This document shows, piece after piece, positions 17,108 through 25,274 of a DNA stretch of 64,000 bases. The notes under the pieces were generated by a model, which worked only from the letters and a program-made list of their open reading frames with translations, did not search any database and had not been told where the DNA came from. Positions within the stretch are counted from its first letter, which is position 1; every line of letters begins with the position of its first letter. The position numbers and the translations under genes were made by a program. Source of the stretch: Olavius algarvensis Delta 4 endosymbiont (GTDB taxonomy: Bacteria > Desulfobacterota > Desulfobacteria > Desulfobacterales > CAJINA01); NCBI GenBank assembly GCA_905176665.1, contig CAJINA010000189.1:124001-188000 (forward strand), written 5' to 3'.

Positions 17108-18301
17108 CTAATTTTGGCTTTTCCCTAATTGCTTCAAAAAGAGCTCCCGGTTCGATGCGACTACCCCAGGATCCAGTAAAAAATCCCCGATCTTTGACTT
17201 AATATCGGCGCGGATCTTGGAGCGCTCCTCGCGGGTTAAGGTTGCATGTCTTTCAATGGTATCCACAAAAGAATCCATTTGGCTCAAATCAAAGTCCCAG
17301 CCAAACCCATTTTCCTCAAGGTTGCGCCAGGGGGTATCTGTACTCAGAAGAACAGGTGTGCCTGCCGTCAAGCATTCGGCAATAACATGGCCGTACGCTT
17401 CACCTCCGGTAGGAAATAAGAAAAGGTTGTAATGGCTGAAAATGTGTACCACTAAGTTCGCTTCGACACGCCCAAAGTAATTCACTCTCACATTCGTCGG
17501 CAACTGCTCGATAAGCTTCCGGCATTCATTCCAGTAGGGGACATTTTCAGCAGGTCCGTAAATATCAAAAACCACGTTCGTCTTTAACCGGCGTAACACT
17601 TTCAAGGCATAATCCAGGTTTTTCTCGCGAGAAATCCGCGATAAAAATATTATCTTCAGGCCTTGATCACCCGGTGGTGGTTTGAGTTGCGCGTCCGGCG
17701 GAACAGCGGGTACGTTCTTAATAGGAAAATCGCCTGTAATATGTATTGTCTCAGGCTTCGTGTTCATCTCCTTTATAATTTCCGCTTCCTCGATTTTACT
17801 GGATGCACGCCAGGTTACATCGTCATACAAGCCGAAGAGCCTGGCCAGTTTGATGAACACGTATTTCTTGGGATATTTCTGGCTTAGGGACGCCCAGGCG
17901 AATTCGCCCCAGGGCGATACAATCGCGGGTTTAAAGGAGAAACCCCTGCGAACTTTTCTGTTAAACAGGGCCTTGACCGTCAGTGGCTCGAAAAAGCTGT
18001 TCAGGAACAATACGTCGTGGGGCGTTTTGGAAACCAACTTAAATAATTCACTCACTGTCACCGCTTGCGGCGGCAGATAGTAAACTTTGGCATTACCGAC
18101 CGTTTGCCATTGGTCATACTGAATGTTGGGGTACGGCTTATCGTCCCCCAAATCGCGGTCCCTGGTAACAATCCTGAATTCAAACTCATCGCAGAGGTGG
18201 TCGACCGTGTTTATGGTGACCCGCTGAATGCCGCCGGATTTATATCCGGGCAAATAGTTGCCGATAAAGGTTAGAATTATAGGCTTGCGCGAAGAGGTCA
18301 T
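17108..18301 (-). CDS. GT4-type glycosyltransferase
   Basis: A 397-residue GT-B protein. The N-terminal glycine-rich loop is NYLPGYKSGGIQRV, and the donor-binding half has IFLSRISREKNLDYAL, DIYGPAENVPYW and FPTGGEAYGHVIAEC, with Glu in the position expected for a retaining GT4 enzyme. It probably adds a sugar to the lipid-linked repeat unit on the cytoplasmic side. Acceptor and donor cannot be read from sequence. It ends in TAG, with 18 non-conserved codons before the next stop. Confidence 0.83.
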   Translation of the reverse strand: MTSSRKPIILTFIGNYLPGYKSGGIQRVTINTVDHLCDEFEFRIVTRDRDLGDDKPYPNIQYDQWQTVGNAKVYYLPPQAVTVSELFKLVSKTPHDVLFLNSFFEPLTVKALFNRKVRRGFSFKPAIVSPWGEFAWASLSQKYPKKYVFIKLARLFGLYDDVTWRASSKIEEAEIIKEMNTKPETIHITGDFPIKNVPAVPPDAQLKPPPGDQGLKIIFLSRISREKNLDYALKVLRRLKTNVVFDIYGPAENVPYWNECRKLIEQLPTNVRVNYFGRVEANLVVHIFSHYNLFLFPTGGEAYGHVIAECLTAGTPVLLSTDTPWRNLEENGFGWDFDLSQMDSFVDTIERHATLTREERSKIRADIKSKIGDFLLDPGVVASNRELFLKQLGKSQN

Positions 18302-18404
18302 GTCAACAGCAGATATCTTTAAATCATCGTAGGGATCAAAAGCGAATTTATTTCAAAACCGCATTTATAAACACCCCTGCCGGCGCTGCCTGCTTACAAG
18401 GCAT

Positions 18405-19328
18405 TTACCTACAGGGATCGAAAAGTTGCTGTAGAGTACTCCGAATATTTAGTGGAAATTGGAATCCGGTAGCTAAAAGTTTGTTTGAAGAATACTTTAC
18501 ATCGCCCAAATTGCCGGTCTGCCGGATTAGCTTACGTAAAAGGTATGGTGCTATTATGGGCAGGTGGGTGGGCTTACGAAAAGGTTTGTCCTCATTTTTA
18601 TGCGATAATTGTTTATGCAATTCATATAGCTCAACAAATGATGTCGCAATCTCATTGCCTGATGAAACAAAAAAGCACTCAGGGGAGTCGAGCGATTTAT
18701 CGATAAAATGAGTTGCAGCCGCCGCGACGTTATCCGCATGAATGATATGCGCACATTCCCCACCAGCTACAAACATTTTGAGCCGGCTGTGCAGCGTGAC
18801 TTCTTTTAAAATAGTCAATTCGCCGAGTTGCAACTCGTCGACTATATTAGTGGGGCGCAGGATAAGGACCCGACAGCCTGGCCCACCTTTTGAAACCACT
18901 CTTTCAGCTTCCCATTTACTACGCTCGTATTCATTCTGAGGGTTGCAGTCTGAGGATTCATCAATCCATTTGTCCATTGATTTACCGACTACCCCGGCAC
19001 TGCTTATATGGCAGAGATATTGTATTTTATGTTTACCGGCCAAATGCGCCAAGCGCTCGGTGCCGGAAACATTGACAGCATACATTTTGCTGGTATCATG
19101 CAACTCGGCAGCACAATGAAAAAGAAGTTGGGCATTGGTTAGAAAAGAATCCAGCACATGTTCATTTGCCAAATCGCCGACAAATATTTTCACTTCGGGT
19201 TCGGCGTGCTGCTTGGTGCGGCTCAATGCTCTTACATGATACCCTAACTCACATAGCCGTTTAACAATTCGCCTACCAACCATTCCGGTAGATCCAGTAA
19301 CACAAGCAATCTTTTTAAGAGAGGACAT
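18405..19328 (-). CDS. NAD(P)-dependent SDR epimerase/reductase
   Basis: A 307-residue extended SDR with TGSTGMVGRRIVKRL at the N terminus, LFHCAAELHD, HISSAGVVGK and NEYERSKWEAE as the active-site Tyr/Lys pair. It most resembles nucleotide-sugar epimerases and reductases, but the substrate is unknown. It lies between the polymerase gene and a GT4 gene with small gaps. The 190-nt gap upstream (19329-19518) has no convincing gene; an open frame there gives no recognisable protein. It ends with TAA. Confidence 0.78.
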   Translation of the reverse strand: MSSLKKIACVTGSTGMVGRRIVKRLCELGYHVRALSRTKQHAEPEVKIFVGDLANEHVLDSFLTNAQLLFHCAAELHDTSKMYAVNVSGTERLAHLAGKHKIQYLCHISSAGVVGKSMDKWIDESSDCNPQNEYERSKWEAERVVSKGGPGCRVLILRPTNIVDELQLGELTILKEVTLHSRLKMFVAGGECAHIIHADNVAAAATHFIDKSLDSPECFFVSSGNEIATSFVELYELHKQLSHKNEDKPFRKPTHLPIIAPYLLRKLIRQTGNLGDVKYSSNKLLATGFQFPLNIRSTLQQLFDPCR

Positions 19329-19518
19329 GTGCTGGGTGTGGGTAATTTACGGTAGCCAGACAAGTATAAAGCCAATTCAGGATTGGCTCCAGGCAAATAA
19401 AGACCTGAACTTGCCTTAATAGAAGGATTATACGTGCTATGAGCGTGCTCCCAGATGGACTCTTTAACAAATCTACCAAAACTCAAATTTGCGTACTGTT
19501 TGCAGTTAAGTAGTTAGA

Positions 19519-20863
19519 TCAGTTCAACGCGTTTACATCACTGTGGTTTAAAGCGCCGTAATAGTTCTTCTGAGTTACGCGACGATGCAGGCTTATCAGA
19601 ACACCAAAAAAGCCCCAGGCTATGCCGATATTTAAACCATTATACATAATCCCGACGAGAACCCAAGCCATCAAGCTAGCTGTGAGCGCCCAAATGATAG
19701 TTTTATTGATGTTCGTCGCCAATAGCTCTTTTAACATCTTCAATAACAAAATAGAGACAAGTACAATCCAGATAAGCCCTAATACGCCTGTTGCGAATAT
19801 TACATCCACTATAAAAAAAAACATGGGCATTGTCCTTAAAACTTTTTCCGAAAGGGGCGGTCTTTAGTTGAGAAAATGATTCCCGCAGCAGGTTGATTCT
19901 TGCTGTGTCTGACTGATTTGTCACCTCGATAATGTAGGAATAATCGTTCTGGTTATTTGAATAGTAAGGATCCGCTATTTCTTTTATGACCGGGGTACTC
20001 AACCAACGATAATAATAATATTTAAGAATATGCGGGTTGATTGCGGCCACAATCATGATGGCAAGCAGATAAACTAAAAAACCATTGGGGATATATTTTA
20101 TAAACGATTTGCGTTCGGAATACAGATTAAAAATAAAATAAACCGTAAAGGCGATCAAAATTGCACCCGGCCCGGATCTGTTCCGGCTGTAAATAAGCAG
20201 TGTTAGAAAAAACAAAACCGTTATGAAGGTAATGATTCGAAAAGCCGGATGAAACCCTTTTCCTTCGGATAAGACCAATAGGAAGGTTAAAATGACTGCT
20301 AAATAGAGACCCATTACCGAACGATGACGAAATTGACCATACGGGTAAAAAGTTGATAAATCTCCATGAAGCACTGGCGAATCATTCACACGCGCAATAT
20401 TCATAATTCCCATCCCATCCACCAAAGATAGAATAGCGCGTAGCAGCAACCCCAGGGCCATTAAATACCCGACAATATATACTTGCTTTTCCGTCCAGCG
20501 TATAGAGGCCACCGCACCGGCAAATAGTATGTATATAAAAATTGATCCAAGTTTGCGATATGACCAGATTGATGAAGAGGCCGTACCGTATTCGAAAAGG
20601 GTTAGGATCGTGATATAGACAATTAATATGAGCCAGGCCTTTAAAATAGGCTGCTGCCAGCCAACCTTAAATACGCCTTTCATTCGCAACACAATAACGC
20701 CTATCAACAAGATAGAGGTTATGCCGACGGTCGACACACCATGCGAAAATCTGACAAATGCACCGAGGGTCACTAAAAAACAGTAGCCGTAAAAAAGAAA
20801 AAAGGCCTTATCTGCAATCCTTCCCCACGTAGATGTAATTGAGTCAGATAATTTTGTTTGCAT
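19519..20863 (-). CDS. O-antigen polymerase/ligase-like membrane protein (Wzy/WaaL type), frameshifted at a homopolymer
   Basis: Two frames together make one polytopic membrane protein of about 447 residues. The first (start 20863) has many hydrophobic segments and a periplasmic stretch ending KSFKDNAHVFF. The second continues with hydrophobic FFIVDVIFATGVLGLIWI and a further helix pair. The switch is at a run of nine A (nine T in the mRNA sense) at 19813-19821; one T fewer joins the frames exactly. Wzy and WaaL proteins have this pattern of about 10-12 helices with one large loop. It should polymerise or ligate the undecaprenyl-linked glycan in the periplasm. Slippage could switch it on and off, or the read may be wrong. 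Confidence 0.78.
19813..19821 (-). other. Nine-base homopolymer at the polymerase frameshift
   Basis: A run of nine A on the plus strand (nine T in the coding sense) lies exactly where the polymerase gene changes frame. Eight T would give an uninterrupted gene. Runs of this length are known sites of replication or transcription slippage and are also frequent sequencing errors. Confidence 0.8.
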
Positions 20864-20944
20864 ACACGTTGGCCTTAGTTATTCATTTTCGCAACAACAT
20901 GAACATTTAGCGGCTCAGCGAGCCCCATTAGTTTTCATGCTTTC

Positions 20945-21865
20945 TCAGACCTTTACTATCGATCTGATAAAAATATCAAACCAAGCCCTTATACTTGCCA
21001 TAATAGATTTTAACCTGATGCGCTTATCTGGAGGGCGAATTGAGAGTTTAAATTGACTCAGCGCTTGACATGGCAAACCCATCTGCTGGTAAATCCGACC
21101 AATACTGTAACGCAGCAAGAGCAATGCCCGCAGTTTGTTATCCGCATTCAGAAAACGGATGTGTTTTTCAAAAAGGCAGGTAATCCTATCGATCTGCCGA
21201 TGGGAGGCTTCCGTCATATTACCGCCGCCATCCCAATATGTACCTAAGGTTGCGGGAATATATTGAAAGTTTTCCGTTTTTCTCGCAATCTTAAGCCAGA
21301 GATCCGTATCTTCGGCCCCAATCAGGCCTCTCTCTTCTGAAATATACCCCACTTGCTCAATAAAAGAGCGGTGCACCGTGATACTGGAATTGTACAATGG
21401 TGTTTTATATAACAGCAAATCACGGAAAACCGGCCGGCGTAGTTGACGACCGCGTAACTTACGCCGTTTGAGTCTCCCCAGGCTTTCGCCATAATCCAGA
21501 TTCAAATCATGGAAACAAAGATCAGCCGTTTGCATGGCCCGGAACGCATGGGCCAACTTTTTAGGATACCACCTGTCATCCGAATCTAGAAAGGCAATTA
21601 AATTTCCACGGGCGCTGCGAATGGCTTTATTCCGAGATGCAGCAATAACCCCATGATTGTGAAAGTTGATCAATTTTAGCCGCGGATCCTGAAAACTCTC
21701 CACCACTTCGATGGTATTGTCTTCGGAATAGTTGTTAACAATGACCATCTCCCAGTTCTTGAATGTCTGGGCAAGCACAGATTGGATGCAGCCTTTTAAT
21801 TTAGCGGCATGGTTATAGGTCGGCGTGATGACAGACACCACGGGTTGGCGCTCTTCAGGTTGCAT
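20945..21865 (-). CDS. GT2-type glycosyltransferase
   Basis: A 306-residue GT-A family 2 transferase. VSVITPTYNHAAKLKGC is at residues 10-26, and the metal-binding acid cluster FLDSDDRWYP lies near 93-102. An IGAEDTDLWLK segment near 180 matches the catalytic-base ED motif of the family. It probably adds one residue of the repeat unit. Its ATG overlaps the end of the upstream SDR by 11 nt, so it travels with the CDP-sugar module and may use that donor. It ends with TGA. Confidence 0.86.
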   Translation of the reverse strand: MQPEERQPVVSVITPTYNHAAKLKGCIQSVLAQTFKNWEMVIVNNYSEDNTIEVVESFQDPRLKLINFHNHGVIAASRNKAIRSARGNLIAFLDSDDRWYPKKLAHAFRAMQTADLCFHDLNLDYGESLGRLKRRKLRGRQLRRPVFRDLLLYKTPLYNSSITVHRSFIEQVGYISEERGLIGAEDTDLWLKIARKTENFQYIPATLGTYWDGGGNMTEASHRQIDRITCLFEKHIRFLNADNKLRALLLLRYSIGRIYQQMGLPCQALSQFKLSIRPPDKRIRLKSIMASIRAWFDIFIRSIVKV

Positions 21866-22820
21866 GCGGCTCCGCGGTTGCCTGTTGGCAGAGCCTCAGG
21901 GTATCATCGATTTCCGATTCGAAGCTGCCTTTAATTTTAAAACCGGTTTTTTTCAGCTTGTCAATTGAATATTCCAACTCGGCTGGTTCTTCAGCAGCTT
22001 CGGGTTCGGGCCGGTGAATTGAAGGTCGCAGGTTGAAAAGATGTTCATATCTTCGGGCTATCATCTCGGCCATTTCGATTACTCGCAATGCATGCTCTCC
22101 ACCCAAGTTGAATAGACCGTCGGCACACAGGTCCTCCGGTAAATATAAAAAATGTCTGACAGCCGCACAGATATCAGCCATGGCAATAAAATTCCGCATC
22201 TGCAGGCCTGATGTGTGCAGCTGAATTTTGCCGGTCTCTACTGCTTGGCGACACAGATCATTAACCAGCAGTTTCCAGCGGTCAATATCCATCGACAATG
22301 GCGCTCCGAACCCATTGGACAACCTCAGCACAATACCGGTCAGGTCACTCATTGCCTGGGCGGCCAGCACGCCCTCTTCTGCAATCCGGTGCGAGATCGC
22401 ATATGGATGCACCGGACTGACTGGGGTACACTCATCATACCGGCCTACTAGAGGAGATGCATAGATATGTGCGGTGGAAAAATTGATGAAACGCTGAACC
22501 CCTGCCTTCTCGGCCGCCCGCAGCAGCCGCAAGGCCCCCCCACCATTGACATCCAGAGCCAGAAGCGGTTCATGGAACGCATCGATTTCGTTCATTGCAG
22601 CCAGGTGGATGACGGCATCAACATCCCGGCAGGCTGCATCGACCGAAGCTTGCTCCAAAAGGTCCAGGGAAACAATTTCTCCGCGGTGCAGCCACTCAGG
22701 CGTTGGTCGGTTGCCGTTTCGGGTACCCAGAAGAATAGCCAGATCAGTGGACGCGGCCAGGTCATGGGCAATCCTCCCGCCCAAATATCCAAAGCTGCCA
22801 GTGATCAGCACCCTATTCAC
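21855..22820 (-). CDS. SDR acting on a CDP-4-keto-6-deoxy sugar (predicted reductase/epimerase)
   Basis: An extended SDR whose start is best placed at GTG 22820: AGGAGG lies six bases upstream, and the GTG overlaps the stop of the cupin gene (GTGA). The first residues then read VNRVLITGSFGYLGG, the dinucleotide-binding loop. The active site has FINFSTAHIYAS and HPYAISHRIAEE, where Tyr is present but the usual Lys is replaced by an His-Arg pair. It is the last enzyme of a CDP-glucose module and probably reduces C4 after the cupin has epimerised the ring. That is inference from position. Confidence 0.75.
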   Translation of the reverse strand: MNRVLITGSFGYLGGRIAHDLAASTDLAILLGTRNGNRPTPEWLHRGEIVSLDLLEQASVDAACRDVDAVIHLAAMNEIDAFHEPLLALDVNGGGALRLLRAAEKAGVQRFINFSTAHIYASPLVGRYDECTPVSPVHPYAISHRIAEEGVLAAQAMSDLTGIVLRLSNGFGAPLSMDIDRWKLLVNDLCRQAVETGKIQLHTSGLQMRNFIAMADICAAVRHFLYLPEDLCADGLFNLGGEHALRVIEMAEMIARRYEHLFNLRPSIHRPEPEAAEEPAELEYSIDKLKKTGFKIKGSFESEIDDTLRLCQQATAEPHAT

Positions 22821-23268
22821 TCGACACCTCCTGCGGCCAGATATAAGGGATCCTGCCATCGTCGACTTCGCGTCTATCCACTTCAGCAGGATCGTGCGGC
22901 AAGGTTGCACAATTGGCCAGCAGGGTCACGCCGGGTGCCAGCCCCTGGAACCCATTCCAGACCAGTGGGGGTATCGTTATCAGTTTATAGGCCGCTTCCC
23001 CGGTAATAATTTCTTGAACCGTGCCCCGGGTGGTCGAATCAGGCCGTTCGTCATAAAGGACCAAACGTACGCTCCCCAGCGGAACTGCAAGATTCAGGGT
23101 CATTTTTCGGTGAAGTTTCCAAGCCTTCACGGCACCAAGATTTACCGTAGAAAAATAAATTTCCCCAAAGCCTATAAAATGTTTCGCGTCACAGCGCAAC
23201 ATGTGCATGACCTGACCGCGATCGTCTTTTGTCTTGTGCAGATCGGTAATGATAACGCCTTGGATCAC
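22813..23268 (-). CDS. Cupin dTDP-4-dehydrorhamnose 3,5-epimerase-like protein
   Basis: This 151-residue protein has the RmlC cupin layout: the N terminus GVIITDLHKTKDDRGQVMH, FGEIYFSTVNLGAVKAWKLH with the conserved His region, and VRLVLYDERPDS. RmlC uses a His base on the keto sugar; here His is kept in the AWKLHRK segment. Next to CDP-glucose 4,6-dehydratase, the likely substrate is CDP-4-keto-6-deoxyglucose, giving a C3 and/or C5 epimer. The start is GTG 23268, overlapping the dehydratase stop as GTGA. It ends in TGA, overlapping the next gene. Confidence 0.8.
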   Translation of the reverse strand: MIQGVIITDLHKTKDDRGQVMHMLRCDAKHFIGFGEIYFSTVNLGAVKAWKLHRKMTLNLAVPLGSVRLVLYDERPDSTTRGTVQEIITGEAAYKLITIPPLVWNGFQGLAPGVTLLANCATLPHDPAEVDRREVDDGRIPYIWPQEVSSE

Positions 23269-24397
23269 TTTGTTTCTCCGTCACCACCGTCGGCCCAGGC
23301 GATATTACGAGCCCGGGCTAACTCAATGTAGCGTTGAATCTGGCCCAGTGCGAAAGCGGCCATGTCATCAGGTGCGGTGTAGAATTGTCGATACCAGCCA
23401 ATGGTCATTTCCAGTGTCTCATCGAATGTCATCGCAGCCCTCCAGGAAAGATGTTGTTGGGCTTTTTCACATGAGAGTTTAAGCAGCGTGCTTTCTTTCT
23501 TCTGGCCCGAGCTTGCCGGGTCGGTCTCCACCGTCCCTCCGGCCAATGTTGACGCGCCTGTTCGATAAGGGTCCCCACCGATTTATTGAGATTGGCATCG
23601 GGGCCGAAATTATACGCCTCACCATGGTAGCGCCCCGAGGCCATCAAGTCGGCACCAATGCATAAATAACCACTCAATGGTTCCAGGACGTGCTGCCAGG
23701 GACGCGTGGCCTGCGGATTGCGTACCAGCAGGGGCTTGCCTACGGACCAGGCCCGGACACAATCCGGCACGATCCGATCGGCCGCCCAATCCCCACCGCC
23801 GATAACGTTGCCGGCCCGTGTGGTTGCAATGGCGGGGACGGGCTTGTCAGGGACCGGTTTGATTATCGAGCGGCAATATGACCGGGTAACAAGTTCGGCA
23901 CAAGCTTTGGAGGCGCTGTAAGGATCATCGCCCCCGAGCGGATCATTTTCTCGATACCCCCAGAGCCACTCGACGTTCTGGTAGCATTTATCACTGGTGA
24001 TGATGACGGCAGCCCGGACATGTTCCGAATCTCTGAGACATTCAAGGACATTGACGGTGCCGCCGATATTGGTATCGAAGGTCAGCCGGGGGGATTCGTA
24101 TGATTGACGCACTATCGGCTGGGCCGCAAGGTGAAACACCACTTCAGGGTGAAAATCTTGGAATACTTCGCGGAGATGGTTAAAATCACGAACATCTCCT
24201 TTATGATCCGCGATTCCATCTTTCAGCTTTAATACCTCAAAATTGCAGGGATCGGAGGGCAAGTAGGCCGAGTAGCCGGCAACTTCGGCCCCCAGGGCTT
24301 TCAACCAGAGGGCCAGCCAGGACCCTTTAAACCCGGTGTGCCCGGTTATGAGAACCCGTTTGTTTTTATAAGTATGTGCGAATAAGTTCGCCTGCAT
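23265..24397 (-). CDS. rfbG: CDP-glucose 4,6-dehydratase, frameshifted near the C terminus
   Basis: The N-terminal frame (from 24397) contains NKRVLITGHTGFKGSWLALW, HLAAQPIVRQSY, IITSDKCYQN and DPYSASKACAE, all signatures of RfbG. It runs to about HWPEGRW and then continues as non-family sequence. The expected C terminus, with ESTLLKLSCEKAQQHLSW and TIGWYRQFY, is found one frame over down to 23265. One base missing near 23524-23545 explains the break; the restored protein is about 377 residues, normal for the family. The enzyme makes CDP-4-keto-6-deoxyglucose. The upstream neighbour is its donor-forming partner RfbF. Confidence 0.85.
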
Positions 24398-24429
24398 ACC
24401 GCTATTCCCCCTATGTCAATTATTTGCGG

Positions 24430-25200
24430 CTACCAGACCTTCCACGGCGCTCGCTGTTCCGCCCACATGGCTTCAAGGGCCTTTTTATCCCGCAAAGTAT
24501 CCATGCACATCCAGAAACCTTTATGTTTGTAGGCCATCAATTGGCCATCTCGGGCCAGGTTTTCCAAAGGTTCTCTTTCCAAAACTGTGGCATCGTCTGT
24601 CAGGTAGTCAAAAATCCCCGGTTCAAACACGAAAAACCCGCCTGAAATCCATCCTTCCGAGGCCTGCGGTTTTTCTGCAAATTCCGTTACCTGGGCATCT
24701 TCAATCCGCATGGCGCCAAAACGGGACGGTGGATGGACCGCCGTAACTGTTGCCAGCTTCCCATGCTGCCGATGAAACTTGATCAAATCGGCAACATGAA
24801 GATCGGTAACTCCATCCCCATATGTCAACATAAAGGTGCCCTGTGGTTGCAGTAATTCCTTTAATCGCAGAAGGCGTCCGCCTGTCATACTCTTCTGCCC
24901 GGTTTCCATCATCTGTACAACCCAATCTTCGGCATCGTTTTGCTGATAATCCATTTTCCCGGTCGCGACATGTGCGATCAGATCACTGGTCATCAAGTGA
25001 TAGTTGGCAAAAAAGGCTTTGATCACTTTCGATTTATAACCTAGGGCCAGCACAAAATTGCTTTTCCCGAAATGGGCATAGATTTTCATGATATGCCAGA
25101 GAATCGGTTTATGGCCGATTTCTACCATGGGTTTGGGTTTTAAGTGGGTTTCCTCGCTCAGACGGGTTCCTAAACCGCCACAAAGTATTACCGTTTGCAT
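24430..25200 (-). CDS. rfbF: Glucose-1-phosphate cytidylyltransferase
   Basis: A 256-residue nucleotidyltransferase with MQTVILCGGLGTRLSEETHLKPKPMVEIG at its N terminus, the activated-sugar pyrophosphorylase loop specific to RfbF, then YGDGVTDLHV, VTAVHPPSRFGA and the C-terminal ending APWKVW. It makes CDP-glucose from CTP and glucose-1-phosphate for the dehydratase encoded 32 nt downstream. The stop is TAG, at the normal family end. No RfbH-type 3-dehydratase is nearby, so the product is probably a 6-deoxy and not a 3,6-dideoxy sugar. Confidence 0.93.
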   Translation of the reverse strand: MQTVILCGGLGTRLSEETHLKPKPMVEIGHKPILWHIMKIYAHFGKSNFVLALGYKSKVIKAFFANYHLMTSDLIAHVATGKMDYQQNDAEDWVVQMMETGQKSMTGGRLLRLKELLQPQGTFMLTYGDGVTDLHVADLIKFHRQHGKLATVTAVHPPSRFGAMRIEDAQVTEFAEKPQASEGWISGGFFVFEPGIFDYLTDDATVLEREPLENLARDGQLMAYKHKGFWMCMDTLRDKKALEAMWAEQRAPWKVW

Positions 25201-25274
25201 TCTCTCTCCTAAATTTTGTTAATTTCTACTTTTGTGCCGGCGCCATTTGACGCGCTGGTTTGTATGTAGGTGGG

